From SYIM01 sp039800325 (GTDB lineage: Bacteria; Pseudomonadota; Gammaproteobacteria; Burkholderiales; Burkholderiaceae_E): a stretch of DNA of 7,060 nucleotides. This document shows, piece after piece, positions 5,079-7,060 of the stretch (its first letter is position 1; each line of letters opens with the position of its first letter). A model generated the notes under the pieces. It ran no database searches. It was given only the letters and a program-made list of their open reading frames with translations, and was not told the DNA's origin. The DNA is taken from contig JBDLQY010000145.1 of NCBI GenBank assembly GCA_039800325.1, forward strand, positions 1 through 7,060, read 5' to 3'. The position numbers and the translations under genes are program-made.

Positions 5079-6344
5079 TCAGACAGTCAGCGTTACGCGG
5101 GCAAAGCGGCGCTTACCCACCTGCACCACATAGGTTCCCGGCATCAGCTTAAGCGCACGGTCTTCGATGCGGGCGCCATCGACCCGCACGCCACCCTGCT
5201 CGATGTTACGCACAGCCTCGGTACCCGATGGTACGAGCCCCGCCTGTTTGAGCACGGCCGTGATAACTAGCGGCGCTTCGGAGAGCGTAATCTCAGGAAT
5301 ATCGTCTGGAATGGCGCCCTCTCGAAAACGCGCCTCAAAGTTGTGCAGTGCGCGCTCTGCCGCGGTCGCCGAATGGAACCGGGTAATGATTTCCTGAGCC
5401 AGCATGACCTTGACGTCCCGGGGATTGCGCCCCGCCACACACTGCGCACGCAGCGCTTCAATGTCCCGTAGCGACTTGAAAGAGAGCAGCTCAAAGTAAC
5501 GCCACATAAGCTCATCTGAGATGGACATGAGCTTGCCAAACATATCGTCAGGCGATTCGCTGATACCCACGTAATTGCCCTTGGACTTGGACATCTTGTC
5601 GACGCCGTCCAGACCCTCAAGCAAGGGCATGGTCAGGATGCACTGCGGCTCCTGGCCGTACTCGCGCTGCAGCTCTCGGCCCACCAGCAGATTGAACTTC
5701 TGGTCGGTGCCGCCCAGCTCAATGTCGGATTGCAGGGCAACCGAGTCGTAGCCCTGCATCAGGGGATAAAGAAATTCATGCACCGAGATCGGCACCCCGC
5801 CACGAAAGCGCTTGTCGAAATCATCGCGCTCCATCATGCGGGCCACGGTGTAGCGCGACGCCAGCTGAATCATGCCGCGTGCCCCCAGGGGGTCAGACCA
5901 TTCGGAGTTATAGCGGATCTCGGTGCGTTCGCGGTCCAGCACCAGGCTGGCCTGATTGAAATAGGTTCGCGCGTTCTCTTCAATCTGCTCTCGGGTGAGC
6001 GGCGGACGGGTTGAGTTTCGCCCCGACGGGTCACCAATCATGGCGGTGAAATCGCCGATCAAAAAAATCACCGTATGGCCCAGATCCTGTAACTGGCGCA
6101 TTTTGTTGAGCACAACGGTATGGCCCAGATGCAGGTCAGGCGCGGTGGGGTCAAGCCCCAGCTTGATGCGCAGCGGCTTACCACTGACCTCGCTTCGGGC
6201 CAGCTTGGCAGCCCACTCCGACTCAACCAAAAGCTCCTGGCAGCCACGCTTGCTGACCGCCAGTGCCTCGAGCGTGCGATCGGTCAGCTGAACGTCGCCG
6301 GCACGCGCTGCCTCGCCAACCCCATGCGATTTAAGAGAATTCAT
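5079..6344 (-). CDS. tyrS: Tyrosyl-tRNA synthetase
   Basis: This class I synthetase activates tyrosine with ATP and charges tRNA-Tyr in the cytosol. The 421-residue product shows the HIGH-type motif HLGH at 72-75 in LGLDPTAPDLHLGH, the tyrosine-pocket region YPLMQGYDSVAL and DIELGGTDQKFNLL (207-220), the KMSKS loop at 250-254, and a C-terminal S4-like RNA-binding domain from about residue 357 (GGVRVDGARI). The HLGH form with GGTDQKFN is that of the second bacterial TyrRS group (TyrZ-like), usual in beta-proteobacteria. The first 24 residues or so are a variable extension. ATG 6344 has AGGA 7 nt upstream (6352-6355), which supports it. It heads the operon tyrS-dtd-phosphatase. No T-box or attenuator is visible in the leader. 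Confidence 0.97.
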   Translation of the reverse strand: MNSLKSHGVGEAARAGDVQLTDRTLEALAVSKRGCQELLVESEWAAKLARSEVSGKPLRIKLGLDPTAPDLHLGHTVVLNKMRQLQDLGHTVIFLIGDFTAMIGDPSGRNSTRPPLTREQIEENARTYFNQASLVLDRERTEIRYNSEWSDPLGARGMIQLASRYTVARMMERDDFDKRFRGGVPISVHEFLYPLMQGYDSVALQSDIELGGTDQKFNLLVGRELQREYGQEPQCILTMPLLEGLDGVDKMSKSKGNYVGISESPDDMFGKLMSISDELMWRYFELLSFKSLRDIEALRAQCVAGRNPRDVKVMLAQEIITRFHSATAAERALHNFEARFREGAIPDDIPEITLSEAPLVITAVLKQAGLVPSGTEAVRNIEQGGVRVDGARIEDRALKLMPGTYVVQVGKRRFARVTLTV

Positions 6345-6652
6345 GAATCTATCCTGATTTTCTGGCCGAATCCTGAAGAGGCCCCAAATCTGGAGGCCCT
6401 GGCCACCACCGCCGAAGCACGACTTTCAGGGTTTTCCGGTATAGTCGGGTCTTTCGCTCGGGCGGAGCTTTGTCGGTCAACGTTGCAGCTGACCACCGAA
6501 GCACAATTCTAGCTGAGCGGCCTCGGAGCCCGCCTCTGAGGGCACGGTGGGTGTATGAATGGCGGATCGCTTGCAAGCGCCGTACGTCAGGTAGCCCAAC
6601 AGGTTTTGTTTGTAATGGGTCATCGTGCCCATCCAGGATTTACCGCTTTTAG
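6345..6652. other. Divergent intergenic region between tyrS and the M23-type peptidase gene
   Basis: These 308 bp should hold both divergent promoters. I find no protein-coding frame with a family resemblance and no tRNA. For tyrS the best -10-like element is TATACC (6443-6438 on the - strand) with no matching -35; a TTGACC at 6480-6475 is too far away (31 bp). For the peptidase gene, TGTAAT at 6611-6616 matches 5 of 6 -10 positions but lacks a -35, and TTGCAG at 6483-6488 lacks a good -10. Also present are a 12-bp perfect palindrome cgcttgcaagcg (6568-6579), a hairpin (6521-6541) and a 9-bp direct repeat ccgaagcac (6412-6420 and 6496-6504). Confidence 0.6.
6521..6541 (+). repeat. 8-bp inverted repeat (RNA hairpin with one G-U pair)
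   Basis: cctcggag (6521-6528) and ctctgagg (6534-6541) pair over 8 positions with one G-U wobble around a 5-nt loop. Neither strand has a T-tract after it, so it is not a rho-independent terminator. It lies about 110 nt before the peptidase gene start and could be part of that leader or of no function. Confidence 0.4.
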
Positions 6653-7060
6653 ATGTTTCAGCCAACGCCACACTACGTATTTGCATCGGCCCCTCAAGAT
6701 GGCCTGAGCCTGCGCACACGCGTTGCGCTGGCCGTCGGAGTCGTGCTTGCGCTCGGAGCAGTCACTGCTTTTGGCGTGGCGCCGGCTACTCGGGTCGAGC
6801 TCCCTCCTCTTCAGACTGTTGTCGAGCCGGTTGTGTCGCAGGCCGGCGATACCGTCAAGGCAACCCTGAACGTGCCGGCCGTGTTCGAGCCCCAGCGCTT
6901 TCGCCAGATTGAGCAGATCAGTCGCGGTGAGACACTGTCAAGCCTGCTTTCACGCTTGGGGGCTACTGACCCCGAATTCATTCGTTTTGCCGTCAACGAC
7001 AAAACCGCAAAGCGCCTCCTGCAATTGCGCGCAGGGCGCAGTGTATCGGCTGAAGTCGAC
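6653..7060 (+). CDS. Membrane-anchored M23-type peptidoglycan endopeptidase, N-terminal part (3' end missing)
   Basis: The frame opens at ATG 6653, immediately after an in-frame TAG (6650-6652), and is still open at the window end, giving 136 residues. A short N-terminal cytoplasmic stretch (1-20) ends in basic residues and is followed by one hydrophobic segment (about 24-43), typical of a signal anchor, so the rest lies in the periplasm. Residues 84-136 (QIEQISRGETLSSLLSRLGATD and onward, ending in LRAGRSVSAEVD) resemble the OapA/LysM-like region found before the LytM (M23) domain of MepM-type murein endopeptidases. The catalytic zinc domain itself is outside the window, so the peptidase call rests on this N-terminal layout and on the common Burkholderiales arrangement of such a gene divergent from tyrS. 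The nearest AGGA (6635-6638) is 14 nt away, a weak ribosome-binding site. Confidence 0.75.
   Translation, partial: MFQPTPHYVFASAPQDGLSLRTRVALAVGVVLALGAVTAFGVAPATRVELPPLQTVVEPVVSQAGDTVKATLNVPAVFEPQRFRQIEQISRGETLSSLLSRLGATDPEFIRFAVNDKTAKRLLQLRAGRSVSAEVD

Noticed and set aside
6438..6480. tyrS promoter made of TTGACC and TATACC on the - strand
   Set aside because: The spacing is 31 bp, far outside the 16-18 bp range for sigma-70, so the two elements cannot form one promoter.
6120..6512. 130-residue + strand frame entering the tyrS upstream region
   Set aside because: Most of it is antisense to tyrS, and the remainder shows no family motif.
6625..6912. 95-residue + strand frame overlapping the peptidase gene
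   Set aside because: The frame starting at 6653 has a clear membrane anchor and family-like periplasmic region and stays open to the window edge; this one is Cys/Arg-rich shadow sequence.

Overview
The window is about 60% GC and reads as a stretch of beta-proteobacterial chromosome, most likely Burkholderiales and possibly Alcaligenaceae-like. The grounds are the glyA-nrdR pair, the tyrS-dtd-histidine phosphatase block divergent from an M23-type envelope peptidase, and the variant serine hydroxymethyltransferase signatures (HYSG, THKS). The genus is inferred from gene order and motif flavour, not from a search.

Left part (1-1371): the 3' three quarters of a thiamine-diphosphate-dependent enzyme of the acetolactate-synthase superfamily, cut by the window edge. 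It ends in a plausible rho-independent terminator (1378-1399). Next comes a small type II toxin-antitoxin module of the BrnT/BrnA family (1432-2020), the only accessory-looking DNA here. Its base composition is visibly lower in GC than its neighbours. It has an unusual architecture: a perfect 11-bp inverted repeat straddles the toxin start codon, and the toxin frame runs 113 nt into the antitoxin gene.

Centre (2104-3883): glyA (serine hydroxymethyltransferase, one-carbon and glycine supply) and nrdR (repressor of ribonucleotide reductase genes) lie 19 nt apart on the + strand. They are probably co-transcribed from a promoter just upstream of glyA.

Right part (3931-6344, - strand): tyrS, dtd and a histidine-phosphatase gene form a tight operon (18-nt gap, then a 4-nt TTGA overlap). 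TyrRS charges tRNA-Tyr and Dtd removes D-amino acids mis-attached to tRNA, so these two share a functional theme. The phosphatase is a passenger of unknown substrate. This operon converges on nrdR. A 308-bp divergent intergenic region (6345-6652) separates tyrS from the start of a membrane-anchored M23-type peptidoglycan hydrolase gene, which runs off the right edge.

Most of the window is conserved housekeeping DNA. No CRISPR array, insertion sequence, tRNA or rRNA gene is visible. The points worth a second look are concentrated in the brnTA module.
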